From Rheum nobile (Eukaryota; Streptophyta; Magnoliopsida; Caryophyllales; Polygonaceae): a DNA stretch of 64,000 nt. Where the stretch lies: assembly GCA_027886185.1 (NCBI GenBank), contig WOAB01000689.1:1984001-2048000 (forward strand). Direction: 5' to 3'. Of the stretch, positions 32,782-43,989 are shown piece after piece (the first letter of the stretch is position 1; each line of letters starts with the position of its first letter). The notes under the pieces were generated by a model. The model saw only the letters and a program-made list of their open reading frames with translations, did not search any database and had not been told where the DNA came from. A program made the translations under genes and the position numbers.

Positions 32782-34093
32782 CGACGAGGCTAAAGTCATT
32801 ATGCCTATCAAAGAATCCCTAAAAACCTAACCAAGTATAACAGGTAAGTAAGGGTCGAACCCAAGGGAATGAAAGGATCTATTTCTATGTAGGAAAGTAA
32901 GTTACCAACTAGGAACTAGGGGGGAGATTGTTGTTTGGTTTTCTATAACTAATGGATTAAAGCAGGAAATGGTTAAGATTGTTGTAAATATGATTGTGAG
33001 GGCGCTTCACCTAACAAATATCCACACTTCAGTATGATAGGTTGATCATTGATTATCTCAAGTTCATTCAATCCTATGATTGTTCCTATTCCGATCTTAT
33101 GTATATTAATAGGTCAACTAGCCCTGAAAATACTAACTATTAAACAATCAAGAAACTATCAAGATTCAATTTAACAGCAACAGTAAGCATAGGAATTAAG
33201 CAGGATACATGCAACATTTAACAACCAGTTAGTATTCAACATGCAATCAATTCTCTTCACAATAAACATTCACAACCAGTTCCCGTAAATTGTGGTTGCT
33301 ACTCTAGATAATGAATTTCAACCAGAAATAACCAAATCCTAGCAATAGAAAATTACTAACATCAACTAGTTGCACTAGCTAGCGAAATCAGCAAGATTCA
33401 ATAAAGATAAGTTCAAAGAGAATTAATACAACCCAAAGGAAATAGAACAAGAGTTATAATCTCACAACCAAATCAACTGAAGGCTTCAATCGTCAAGCGA
33501 AACAATGGAAACTTAGTTCTTCATAGTCTTCTAAAACACAAAACTCGAGAGAGAATAATGAACGATGATAAAAGTGATAATGAAAGTTTGATGTTTCAAA
33601 AGGAAGATAATAACCTAGCAAATCAAATCTTCCTAAGATAAGAATCATAATCTCCTAAAAATATAATAAAAGGAAATAAAAGAAATAAAATAAAGATCTC
33701 GGACAAAAATCCTGAATCGCTCCGCTTATGGGCCTGGGCCGCGACCGCGGCAATAGTCCCCGCGATCGCGGTTTCTCCTATGTGCTCCTGTGTCCTGCCT
33801 TCCATCGCGGCTCCTCCCGTGGGATTCCTTCATGTGCCGCGATTGCGGCTATTATCCCGCGCCCGCGGTTTCTCTTGTGGTGCCGCGCTCTCGTCTTTTT
33901 CTCGCCCGTGGCCGCGGTCTTCTCTCGGTGGCCTTCATTGCTCCTTAATGCTTCAATATTCCACTAAACTCCTTCTCTTCACCACTCCTTCTCTACAACT
34001 CCATTATCCTAGATTGTCTCCTAACTCTATACAAATGATGTCTAATAATCCAGTAACAGCTCATAGTTACGCACTACAAAGTAGAGCGTATCA
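32782..34093 (-). repeat. 3' LTR of the minus-strand Athila-like element
   Basis: On the minus strand it begins TGATACGCTCTACTTTG at 34093 and ends AGCCTCGTCG at 32782. It is close to identical to the LTR at 38098-39407 over 1.3 kb. Five CCGCG..CGCGG-type motifs lie at about 33738-33925. Confidence 0.9.
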
Positions 34094-34840
34094 AATTCCC
34101 ACATGCTTAGACCTTGCTCGTCCTCGAGTAAGCTAATGGAAACCTACTCCTCCAATGAAATACCCAAGGTCTCAGGAAGCACAAAAAAATAATCTCCACT
34201 AAGAACTATACCTACTCATGAATCTCCAAGGCATCAACACAACACACCAGCTTCAAGGAAAGCAGAGTACTTTCCCCAAGCTTAACCCAAACACCATAGA
34301 GTGAATATGACCATCTAATCCTAGCTCCATTCTATCTTCTTATAACTCCCAAAGTGACCTACCCGAATCCTCCTTATGACTCCACCACTTATGTCGCCAT
34401 GCCAGAATGAATGAATCCTAATAATCACTCTTCTTCTTTTCACTCATTTTGCCTAGGCGCCCTTTCGGGTTTTCACATAGCCACTCATTTTATTTTTCAT
34501 AGATGGGCTCACCAATCTCACATCACTCTTTAGCCTCTTATTACCCCAACCTAATGCTGGTCCGGGCCCCTGAATTTTGCCTAAGCTGCCCGTTCAGGTT
34601 TTCAGCTTAGCCAAGATTTTTTTCATTTTTTTTTTTGAAACAAACAAAGAACAGAATGATATGAATATGTACAAGATAGATAGCAAGTAAATTCTCCTCC
34701 CCCATGCTTGAAGATTGCATTGTCCTCAATGGAATGAAAGACATATAAATAATAGGGAAGGAAGAAAATGATCACTGTGGTGGTAGAAAACGCCCAGCTC
34801 CGCGGTAGTACTCCTCCTGCATACGCCTCATCTGAGCAAG
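34094..34840 (-). other. 3' untranslated part and polypurine tract of the Athila element
   Basis: CTAAGCATGTGGGAATT on the minus strand just before the LTR is the polypurine tract. The rest is non-coding and includes CGCCCTTTCGGGTTTTC and CTGCCCGTTCAGGTTTTC, blocks shared with the plus-strand Athila 3' region (17370-17530). Confidence 0.7.
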
Positions 34841-35200
34841 CTAGTCAGCCATGTCAGTCAGGCGATCATCAAAATGATCCTGCATATCTATATTGTATCG
34901 CTGATCACGAGCAAGATCCCTGAATGTGGTGTCCATCGCCGCCTGACGAAATGCGAAATCCATGTTCTGCGCAAATAGCTCATCCTGTCTCACAGAGAGT
35001 CGAGCCATATGAGCTAGCATCTGGTCCTGCCAAGAACCACCCTCTCCAGATGGACCTGCGGGACCACTAGAAGTGCCTGCCCCATACCGTCTATCAGCAG
35101 CATATGCATAATTAGTGAAATCAGTATCAACCGACATATATGCAAAGTCCTCTTGCTGCTCCTCCTCATCATCATCAGCTGCATCATGTCGTTCCATCAT
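34841..35200 (-). CDS. Short acidic ORF of the Athila element, function unknown
   Basis: 119 residues, intact. The N terminus is very acidic (DAADDDEEEQQED), then a Gly/Ser-rich linker (GAGTSSGPAGPSGEGG), then a helical, Gln/Asp-rich end (DLARDQRYNIDMQDHFDD) that may coil. It lies between the protease-like region and the 3' LTR where pol and any third ORF of Athila would be. Probably the remnant end of the element's ORF. No enzyme motif. Confidence 0.45.
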   Translation of the reverse strand: MMERHDAADDDEEEQQEDFAYMSVDTDFTNYAYAADRRYGAGTSSGPAGPSGEGGSWQDQMLAHMARLSVRQDELFAQNMDFAFRQAAMDTTFRDLARDQRYNIDMQDHFDDRLTDMAD

Positions 35201-35671
35201 GAGGTACCAAATAGAAATCTCAAGCTAATCTTCTCCTCCTCAACAGCATGATGCGCGGGATCCTATCCTCATCGGTAGTAACACGTGGGCAGCGGGGCCG
35301 CGATCGCGGTTGGCAGGCCACGGTTGCAGCGTCTTCAGATATTTTTTTATATTTTTTTTTCAGATGAGGAGACTTACAGTGATAAAACCGAGGTCGCGGT
35401 TTTTGGGCCGCGATCGCGGTTTCGCGTCTGTTGTGCTGCGGACTCCGTCTTCGGAACTCCTACCTGCATTTTAGTCTAAAAACGAAACAACAATAATAAA
35501 AACTTGAAAAGAAAAGACATGAAAATAATTACATACCTCGGGTTGCCTTCTCGAGCAGCGCCTTGGTTAACGTCGTGGCTCGACTCAGTGTTTTTCAGAT
35601 CAATTTAAGTTAGCACATCAACATAACACAAAGAATCATTATCAGGAGGGTGTTTCTTAGCATCATCAATG
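35201..35671 (-). other. Deletion junction region of the Athila element with GC motifs
   Basis: Reverse transcriptase, RNase H and integrase should lie here and do not. The sequence carries CCGCGATCGCGG at about 35297 and 35409 and related degenerate copies between. GGTTGCCTTCTCGAGCAGCG near 35550 resembles the block after pol in other Athila elements. Confidence 0.6.
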
Positions 35672-36343
35672 TTATACTCTACCCTTACCCCCATCAAATT
35701 CCATAGTGAGTGAACCACTACTCACATCAATTCTTATGTTAGCCGTTTTCAGAAATGGTCTACCTAACATCACAGGGGTTGAATGTTTGTCATGTCCCAT
35801 ATCCATCACAAAGAAGTCAGCAGGAAAAATCAGATTATCAACCTTTACCGGAAAATCCTTTACTACTCCTTTTGGATAAACATTAGACAAATCCGCCAAT
35901 TGAATCACTGTCCCAGTTTCATGCAATGGTCCAAGCCCCAAAGATTCATATAGCGAGTAAGGCAACACATTAATAGATGCACCTAGATCTAACATGACTT
36001 TATCAAATGTGGTGTCACCTATCGTACAAGGAATGCTAAACATGCCAGGGTCGCTACACTTCTTAGGCATTCGCTTTTGAAGCATAGCGGACACATTTTC
36101 ACTTACCTGAACCTTTTTCTTGCTTTTAGCTTTTTGGTTCCTCTTGATTTTACATATTTCTTTCAAAAAATTTGCATAGCGAGGAACACTTTTAATCAGT
36201 TTAAGCAAGGGAATGTTTACCTCACACTTACTGAAGGTTTCGAATATCTCCTTGTCGTTCTCCGACCTTCTAGTGTCCTTCAGCGCCTCAGGGAATGGCG
36301 CAAGTGGCTTCTGAGAGCCGAGGGGAGGAAAATTCGGACGCAC
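35672..36343 (-). CDS. Athila aspartic protease region
   Basis: 223 residues, open. The retropepsin-like domain is complete: MLDLGASINVLPYSLYESLG (the Athila form of the catalytic D-T/S-G, here DLGAS), then VDNLIFPADFFVMDM, and MLGRPFLKTANIRIDVSSG. The N-terminal part (RPNFPPLGSQKPLAPFPEAL) is the gag-protease linker, also found in the plus-strand Athila (IFPPLGSEKL). It cleaves the polyprotein in active elements. The plus-strand copies lack exactly this catalytic part. Confidence 0.85.
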   Translation of the reverse strand: MRPNFPPLGSQKPLAPFPEALKDTRRSENDKEIFETFSKCEVNIPLLKLIKSVPRYANFLKEICKIKRNQKAKSKKKVQVSENVSAMLQKRMPKKCSDPGMFSIPCTIGDTTFDKVMLDLGASINVLPYSLYESLGLGPLHETGTVIQLADLSNVYPKGVVKDFPVKVDNLIFPADFFVMDMGHDKHSTPVMLGRPFLKTANIRIDVSSGSLTMEFDGGKGRV

Positions 36344-36942
36344 ATAGTCATCCTGGACGTCAGCAGGAAATCCGCGGTCACGGATCGGCTTCTGTAATTT
36401 CTGGACTTCCAGTGGAAAATCTGCGACCGCGGTTTTCCATCTGTGGTCGCGGATTTTGACGTTGCTCCTATTTCGGATTTTCGTCTTCCTGCAGCAAGGT
36501 TTCTGATATCATGCCGCGGTCGTGGTTTTCCACCCACGGTCGCGGTTTTGCGCTCTGTTCAGCTTCTGTAGTTTCGACTCCGTTTCAGCATCTGTCTCTT
36601 CCAGTGGTTCGCCCCTTTCAGCTAAGGGAGCGGCATTCAGCTGTTTACCACTTCTCAGTGTCACCACACTGACATTCTCTCTCGGGTTCACTACCGTTTG
36701 AGATGGTAGTTTCCCCGAATCCCTTGCCTCCAACTTGCTCAAAGCTTGAGCGATTTGTCCAACCTGATTCTCAAGATTTTGAATGCTTGATATTGTTGAA
36801 CCATAGTATTTTGTATCGATGAAACGCTCTGGGCAAGAGACTTGATCATGTCTTCAGCGGACATAGGGGGACTTGGATTTTGTCCCTATGGCCTTGGGTT
36901 GAATGGGGATCCAGGCTGAGCTCCTTGTGGTTGAAATTATTG
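36344..36942 (-). pseudogene. Athila gag-protease linker, broken
   Basis: Includes SGKLPSQTVVNPRENVSVVT (about 36640-36720), which matches the plus-strand gag linker (NSLPSQTTVNPRENVSVIS), in a frame of 77 residues with stops on both sides. CCGCGG motifs occur at about 36373, 36422, 36445, 36515 and 36535. Confidence 0.7.
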
Positions 36943-38012
36943 TCACTGCAGAAATTGCTGAGCGTTTTGTGGATTCCCATATCTCAAGTTTGGGTGATCT
37001 CTCCACCCTGAATTGTATGTGTTGGAGTATGGGTCATAGCGAGGTCTTGGAGGACCGAAACCTCCTACGACATTAACCTCGGCTTTCGGCTCTTGAAGTT
37101 GTGGACAAGCGTCTGTAGCATGGTATGCATCAGCACAAATTCCACAAGCATTGACTTGTTGAGGGGTTCCTTTCAGCATGAACCTCTTCATCATGTCCTT
37201 CATCTCGGCCATCTCAGAAAGTAGAGCGGATGGTGAGGAATCAACATCACTCACTCCACGAGCATTTGTCTTCCTGTTGAATTGTCTTGACCCTTCTGAG
37301 AGCTCAGAAAACAACTCAAAGGTTGTAGTTGTTGTCTTATTGAGAATGTTGCCGCCACAAGCCACATCCATAATTCGACGTTCATCATCCATCAGACCAC
37401 CATATAAGTAGAGAATCAAGTCCTGGTCAGAATAACCATGATAGCGGCAACTTGAGCATAGCCTCTTGAAACGCTCATAATACTCATACAAAGTTTCACC
37501 AGCTTGTTGCTCAATATTACTTATGCTCTTCTTCAGGCTGTTCAGCTTCGTAGCAGGAAAGTATTTTCTAAGAAGGCCTACTTCATCTTTGCCCAATTAT
37601 CAATACTGCCAGGGGCCAAATAGTAGAACCAATCCTTGGCCGCATCCTTCAAAGAGAAAGGAAAGGCCCTCAACTTAATCTGGTCCTCAATAACTCTAGT
37701 AGGTTTCATACTCGTGCAGACGACATGAAATTCAGCGAGATGCTTGTTGGGATCATCTCCATTCATACCATGGAAAGATGGGAGCAATTGAATCAAACCA
37801 GATTTCAACTCAAAGTTCACTCCCTCAGCTAGAGCAGGAAACTGCACACCAAGCGGTTGCTGCGCTAAGTTGGGCGCGGTCAGCTGTCTCAAAGTCCGTT
37901 GTTCAGCCATCTCGAGTTGCTCACGAACTTCTCTACGGTTCTTGGAAAGTGTCCTCTCAATTTCTGTATCAAGATCTAAAGTATGAGAGTCAGTAGCACG
38001 GGTGTGAACCAT
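36943..38012 (-). pseudogene. Athila-type Gag, one frameshift
   Basis: Starts MVHTRATDSHTLDLDTEIER at 38012; Retrotrans_gag core LRQLTAPNLAQQPLG, IQLLPSFHGMNGDDPNKHL, LRAFPFSLKDAAKDWFYYL. A frameshift at about 37590 moves to the second frame (RKYFPATKLNSLKKSI, LYEYYERFKRLCSSCRYHGY). A cysteine cluster CGICADAYHATDACP is the nucleocapsid-like zinc region. Same domain as the gags at 14.8 and 19.5 kb but clearly another family. Confidence 0.85.
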
Positions 38013-38074
38013 AAGATAGGTTCACACAGTAGTTGGTAAACAATCACACAAACACGAAAAGAATAAAACTTAAA

Positions 38075-38092
38075 TTCCCCGGCAACGGCGCC
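38075..38092 (-). promoter_or_regulatory. Primer binding site of the minus-strand Athila
   Basis: On the minus strand TGGCGCCGTTGCCGGGGA, the same tRNA-Asp type as in the plus-strand copies, five bases from the LTR. Confidence 0.85.
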
Positions 38093-38097
38093 AAATT

Positions 38098-39407
38098 TAA
38101 CGAGGCTAAAGTCGTTATGCCTATCAAAGAATCCCTAAAAACCTAACCAAGTATAGTAGGCAAGTAAGAGTCGAACTCAAGGGAATGAAATAATCTATTT
38201 CTATGTAGGAAAGTAAGTTACCAACTAGGAACAAGGGGGGATTGTTGTTTGGTTTTCTATAACTAATGGATTAAAGCAGGAAATGGTTAAGATTGTTGTA
38301 AATATGATTGTGAGGGCGCTTCACCTAACAAATATCCACACTTCAATATGATAGGTTGATCATTGATTATCTCAAGTTCATTCAATCCTATGATTGTTCC
38401 TATTCCGATCTTATATATATTAACAGGTCAACTAGCCCTGAAAATACTAACTATTAAACAATCAAGAAACTATCAAGATTCAATTTAACAACAACAGTAA
38501 GCATATGAATTAAGCAGGATACATGCAACACTTAACAACCAGTCAGTATTCAACATGCAATCAATTCTCTTCACAATAAACATTCACAACCAGTTCCCGT
38601 AAATTATGGTTGATACTCTAGATAAGGAATTTCAATCAGAAATAACCAAATCATAGCAATAGAAAATTACTAACATCAACTAGTTGCACAGGCTAGCGAA
38701 ATCAGCAAGATTCAATAAACATAAGTTCAAAGAGAATTAATACAACCCAAAGGAAATAGAACAAGAGTTATAATCTCACAACCAAATCAACTGAAGGCTT
38801 CAATCGTCAGGCAAAACAATGGAAACTTAGTTCTTCATAGTCTTCTAAAACACAAAACTCTAGAGAGAATAATGAACGATGATAAAAGTGAAAATAAAAG
38901 TTTGATGTTTCAAAAGGAAGATAATAACCTAGCAAATCAAATCTTCCTAAAATAAGAATCATAATCTCCTAAAAATATAATAAACGAAATAAAAGGAAAT
39001 AAAATAAAGATCTCGGACGAAAATCCTAAATCGCTCCGCTTATGGGCCTGGGCCGCGACCGCGGCAATAGTCCCCGCGATCGCGGTTTCTCCTGTGTGCT
39101 CCCGCGTCCTGCCTTCCATCGCGGCTCCTCCCGTGGGCTTCCTTCATGTGCCGCGATCGCGGCTATTATCCCGCGCCCGCGGTTTCTCTTGTGGTGCCGC
39201 GCTCTCGTCTTCTTCTCGCCCGCGGCCGCGGTCTTCTCTCGGTGGCCTTCATTGCTCCTTAATGCTTCAATACTCCACTAAACTCCTTCTCTTCACCACT
39301 CCTTCTCTACAACTCCATTATCCTAGATTGTCTCCTAACTCCACACAAATGGTGCCTAATAATCCAATAACAGCTCCTAGTTACGCACTACAAAGTAGAG
39401 CGTATCA
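38098..39407 (-). repeat. 5' LTR of the minus-strand Athila-like element
   Basis: Begins TGATACGCTCTACTTTG at 39407, ends CTTTAGCCTCGTTA at 38098; about 1.31 kb. Five GC motifs at about 39053-39230: CCGCGACCGCGG, CCGCGATCGCGG twice, CCGCGCCCGCGG, CCGCGGCCGCGG. AGTCC follows at 39408-39412. Confidence 0.9.
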
Positions 39408-39412
39408 AGTCC

Positions 39413-40365
39413 ATTACTCAGTATGGCATCGACATAAAAGATATTATCTTTGAAAATAGAAAAACGCTGAATTAGACTCACGGTTCCATTCTTTTTATCT
39501 TCTAGGTATTTCGGGTAGTTCCTCTTCCAATGATCCTTGGCATGGCAGTAGAAACAGTCATGATTAGCTGCTACTTTAGCCTTTTCAGAAGTCTGCTTGG
39601 GTTGTGCAACTTGCTTGCCCTTCCCTTGCACGTTCTTCTTCTGTTGTCCAGATGCCCCTTTCTTGAACCCTCTTCCCTTGTTGACCATCAAGATCTCTTT
39701 CTTGGTGTCAAGAAAGAGATTTTGCTCAGCTGTTTTGAGCATCCCATGTAGCTTTCAAGTGTTTTTCCAACTCCATTCATATTGAAGTTCAGCTTGAATT
39801 GAGCAAATCTATCATGCAGAGAGTGTAGTATGATGTATGTAGCCAACTATTGACTATAGGGGTGGCCAAGCCTTTCCATGTTCTCAAAATGTCCAATCAT
39901 ATTGAACACATGAGCACTAACTAGGTTGCCTTTCTCAAGCTTGCAATCAAGAATTGTCTTATGAGTCTCATACCTCTCCATTCTTACTTGCTCCTGAAAC
40001 ATAACTTTCAGGTTGCGAATGATGGTGTAGGCGTCCATCCTCTCAAACCTTTTTTGAAGGCTCAATTCCATGGAAGCCAACATAAGACAAGTGACAATTA
40101 CTGACTTATCTTTGATCTGCTTTTCTTCTACAATCTCCTCTGGAGTAGACATAACATTCAATGTTGGGATAGGGGTGTCAGGGACATTCTCTCTTCCTTC
40201 AAACCTGAGAACAATTCTCAGATTTCTTTCCCAATCGAGGAAGTTGTTTCTGTTCAGCTTATTCTTCTCAAGAATCGAACGTAAGTTGATGATGGTTGGG
40301 TTATCGTTTCTAGACATGATATCTACAACATAAATAACATGCAAAATGTAAATCATACTTGTCAT
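39413..40365 (-). pseudogene. Copia-1 gag, zinc knuckle and start of protease region
   Basis: 39847-40365: Gag (TIINLRSILEKNKLNRNNFL, DWERNLRIVL, YETHKTILDCKLEKG), the UBN2/retrotran_gag type. After a stop, 39377-39742 continues with NHDCFYCHAKDHWKRNYPKY, a zinc knuckle (C-x2-C-x4-W/H-x4; the last cysteine is replaced by tyrosine), and NIFYVDAILSNGL. At AGTCC the frame passes across the nested Athila into 32776, where it continues in the same sense. Confidence 0.85.
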
Positions 40366-41440
40366 GCAATAGTTTAAATTTTTTTAAATATGCTTTAAAC
40401 ATAAATAAGCTAGTGCCATTTTATCCATTTTAAAATTTCTCTTTGAATAAAATGATTCCAAGATCCTATTTCAGATAAGACTTCAGGCGTACTTTGACAC
40501 TTCCCTAAATCATATGTGATCAAGGTAAGTAACTTTTACTAGTTATAACATTTATAACTCTTGGTTGATAGATTATATCTTATGTCAAATCTATCACATG
40601 CCTCAAAATCCAAAACTTTATCTTTTGGTCTTTTGTTGAGTATAACAAAATCAAGGTTGTAAACCCTTTATATAAATTTACATGTACTATCCCAAGGTCA
40701 AAGCATGGACACCTTGCTTTGGCAAAATATATCCATCAAATTCCAAGGACCTCATAGGTTATGATTAGGCAAAGTCTCAATTTTCTTTTAAGGAAACTAG
40801 GTTTATCATGCAAGTCTATTTACTAGTGAACTAAATAACATAAATAAACAAGCAATCATAAACTTAGAGATATTTAAAGCAAAATAAATGTGATCCTAGT
40901 GTGTCCCCCTAAAAACCCATAAAAAACGATTTTGGGGTCAAAATTAAGCATGGAATTCAGAATTTTAACATGCATAATTTTGGTCATAAGGCTGAAAATT
41001 TTGAGTATATTATATACATAAAAGTCACAATTTTATGCATCTAATCAATTAAATCACAATTTAATCATACAAGTTAATCCATTCGTTATTCAAACCGTTA
41101 AAGTGTTGTTAAATTATTATTATTTTTTAAAAGGTAAAAATCCGTTGTTATTTGATTTTTTAAAAAAGGAAAAAACCAAAAGAAATGTTATAATTAATAT
41201 CCCTTCCATAAAAAAAGAAAAGCAAAAAAATATCAAAGTCCGAATATGAGGATACCACAGCCTTTTTACTTTTTTTAATAAAAAATAAAATTTAACAGTA
41301 CTTTAATGGAGAATTTTGAAAAAAAAAATTTGAAAGTTACCACATGAAATAATTAAAATATGTGAACATCTTGCAAAATTTGTAAAATTTGAGAGTTATC
41401 TCGCCAAAGTAGAGAAGAGATGCTGAAAAATGAAGAACTA
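40366..41440 (-). other. Leader of Copia-1, 5' LTR missing or unrecognisable
   Basis: AT-rich. No copy of the 28131-28949 LTR and no GGTATCAGAGC-type primer site were found, so the 5' end of Copia-1 is lost. From about 41450 the sequence is again glutaredoxin-unit DNA. Confidence 0.5.
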
Positions 41441-42352
41441 CTGTACGTGGACCATTTACTGATGATGCCTGTGCATGTGATGCTGTGAACCACCCTCGTA
41501 CACTTTCTTCTCATCAAATCAAATGAAGTTGGCTTGCTTTCCGTATAGACGTACCTTTGCTTCCATTTCTTCAAGCATATTCCTTCCATTGTCATGATAA
41601 TAAGTGCGCATCAACCTGTTCGTCTTATAGTAGTTCATCAATGGATTTGAACTAGAAACATGGTCATTATACATTGAACAAAGATATGAGATAAAAACAA
41701 CATGAATTTGGTGACCCGAAGCCCTGAAAGGTCTGGAAATTTGTACATAAGTTGATTTGAAACCTGAAAAGAACTTTATGAAACTTTTCCCCTACCTCCA
41801 GCTGCAAAAGGCTAAATGTCCTTTAGAATTACCAATAGGTTGTTTTTGCTTTTCTGTGTACTGCATACATGCTTGTTTGCAGGCTCTGGTACAAAGATAA
41901 GTGTGCATTTGATGTTAAGATTAGATAGAGGAAGCAAAAGCCAGAATCAGAAAATCAAGTCTTTTGCTAGAGCATGCTTTTAACAATGTATTTATACTGC
42001 AAATCAGCTAGAAAATGACTAGGGGTCGTGCGGACACACGAACGTCTAGGTACAGATAGGTCCAGTATATAAACGCAGTGAGGTTCCATCCTAAAACCAA
42101 TTGACAATAGGAGGAGTAGTTCACTAAGTTTATATATTGTTATTTCTCACAAGAGTTACCTTTGACATTTCCAGTATATTATCTCTTCAAGTGTGAAAGT
42201 GATACTCTTGATCTATGGCTATGACATATATCAAATGCATCATGATGTATATTAGTGATACCAATTAAGAGGGCAAGCAATAAGGGGCCAGTATAAAATC
42301 CTCTTTAATTCAAAGCCAACAGAATATGCCAAAGACTCCACCACTCACATAC
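41441..42352. other. Upstream part of the glutaredoxin-3 array unit
   Basis: Non-coding. Landmarks recur elsewhere: GTGATGCTGTGA (41480; 49355), GCTTGCTTTCCGTATAGA (41533; 50247), GGCTCTGGTACA (41883; 48650), GCAAATCAGCTAGAAAA (41999; 48778; 54985). Confidence 0.7.
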
Positions 42353-42360
42353 TATATATA
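42353..42360 (+). promoter_or_regulatory. TATA box of glutaredoxin gene 3
   Basis: TATATATA about 100 bp upstream of the ATG at 42459. Confidence 0.5.
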
Positions 42361-42458
42361 CATGTTCATTGCAGTCTAAATTTCTCACAGCAATCTCAAC
42401 AAACTTCTCTAATCAAATCTTGAAAAGCCTTCAATTTTCAGCTGCATATAATCCATAA

Positions 42459-42782
42459 ATGGAGGTTGTGAGGTCCTTGGTCCATGAGAAGCCAGTGGTG
42501 ATCTTCAGCAAGAGCTCATGTTGCATGTCCCACTCCATGAAGCAGCTCATAAGCAGCTATGGAGCTAACCCAATAGTGTACGAGCTCGACGAGATCTCCA
42601 ATGGGCAAGAGATAGAGAAGGGGCTGAAGAAGATGGGGTGTAAGCCTAGTGTGCCAGCTGTCTTCATAGGCGAGAAGTTGGTAGGCGGGGCGAACGATCT
42701 CCTCAGCCTCCAAGTTCAAGGCAACCTAGTTCCAATGCTAAAGGAAGCAGGGGCCATATGGATTTGGAACACTACTACTTAA
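42459..42782 (+). CDS. CC-type glutaredoxin, gene 3, with five-residue tail
   Basis: Intact, intronless, 107 residues. Active site CCMS (residues 21-24), the most common form in the class. PSVPAVFIGEK and VGGANDLLS are the cis-proline and glutathione parts (AND replaces AKE of its two paralogues). The C terminus LVPMLKEAGAIWI is followed by WNTTT, so the usual terminal AIWI/ALWL-like motif is no longer at the very end. In the known family this end binds TOPLESS; whether the tail disturbs it is open. It is the only gene kept in the distal half of the array. Confidence 0.95.
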   Translation: MEVVRSLVHEKPVVIFSKSSCCMSHSMKQLISSYGANPIVYELDEISNGQEIEKGLKKMGCKPSVPAVFIGEKLVGGANDLLSLQVQGNLVPMLKEAGAIWIWNTTT

Positions 42783-43485
42783 TTAGTTCTTCTACCACAA
42801 AACTGTGTTTTTGAATGCTACCATATGTAGAGCCCTTTTTGTTTACATACTTGTCTTTCATGTTTTATATGATATATAAATCAAACAGCAAACCACAAAG
42901 TTCGCTGCTCTGGCAATATTTGTTCTGTCATCTTTTTGTTCACTATGTACAGTTTTGTCAAATAAAGTAACCGACGTTTCTCTTCTTACTTTAACATTCC
43001 CTTCATAGCAATTTTATTTTTAAAAAAAAATAAACGTAACCGAACATTTCGCGAAAAAATGAAAACCTTAGGATTATCAGGCGAAATAACCGAACTAGTA
43101 AACTCCTCTAATATGCTTATAATGTTTATCCTTTTGAACTCATCATACCTTCCTTTTTATATGATATATTTATTTTTTATGAGACTTTTTTTTTATCAAT
43201 AATAATCTATGCTAAGATTTTCTATGAGCTTATTGTCTTTATAAACTCTTATATTATATAAGTTGTTCTCCTATAATCTTGTATCAGACACTGCCTTGGG
43301 CTAATAGTCACTAGTATCAACTCAAATACAGAAATGAACCAGAAACAAACAAATCAACGATCAATTAACTATAGCGGAATAGAAATTGATTCTCACTTCC
43401 ATATGGAAGAATCAGATCAATATCTTATCCCAACACCTTTTCGAGAAGAATGTAGATTTTAACGTACACCAGGAAATCTGAAAAT
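42783..43485. other. 3' flank of glutaredoxin gene 3
   Basis: Non-coding. CTTTTTGTTCACTATGTACAG (42933) recurs at 55253, and TTCTCACTTCCATATGGAAG (43391) at 27956; these are array-unit landmarks. It ends at the Copia-2 insertion. Confidence 0.65.
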
Positions 43486-43867
43486 TGTTAGGATTCGAAC
43501 GCAGTAACGAGAGAAAAATGAAACAAAGAACACGAGAATTGTTTACTCAGTTTATCACAGAATATGACTACGTCTGGGAGCACTATCAAGTCAGGGTTTT
43601 TCTTACTATTGTGATAACGATTACAACGATTAAACATGGTATTTAAGCTAGAGACCGAAACCCTAATTAGGCTCATTACACTATTGTACGGACGGGCCCA
43701 AAAGACCCTTATACGGACGATCCCAAAATTTTTCCCGGGGCTGCGACCCGGAACCGCAACATCGCACGGGGGCTCCCGCCCCCGTACCCCCGGCCAACTC
43801 AGCAACGAGTTGGATCGCTAAAAGCTGGGCTAGCGGTGTACAGTCCATCATGTTCCATAACCCAACA
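43486..43867 (-). repeat. 3' LTR of Copia-2
   Basis: Begins TGTTGGGTTATGGAAC at 43867 (minus) and ends TTCGAATCCTAACA at 43486. Polypurine tract GATGGGAGAT just inside. Left flank AAAAT (43481-43485) and right flank AAGAT (48446-48450) are a target duplication with one change. Confidence 0.85.
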
Positions 43868-43989
43868 ATCTCCCATCTGGAGACTGATTTCAATCATACT
43901 CGTCTTCATCTTCAACAGCAACCCATATCCGGTAGTAGTGTCAGGCCTTCAACTCAATTACCAAGGTCAGTTAAAGCCATGCAAAACTC

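Noticed and set aside
33728..34136. ORFs at 33728-34136 and 39042-39453
   Set aside because: They lie inside the two Athila LTRs on the non-element strand and are near-identical to each other.
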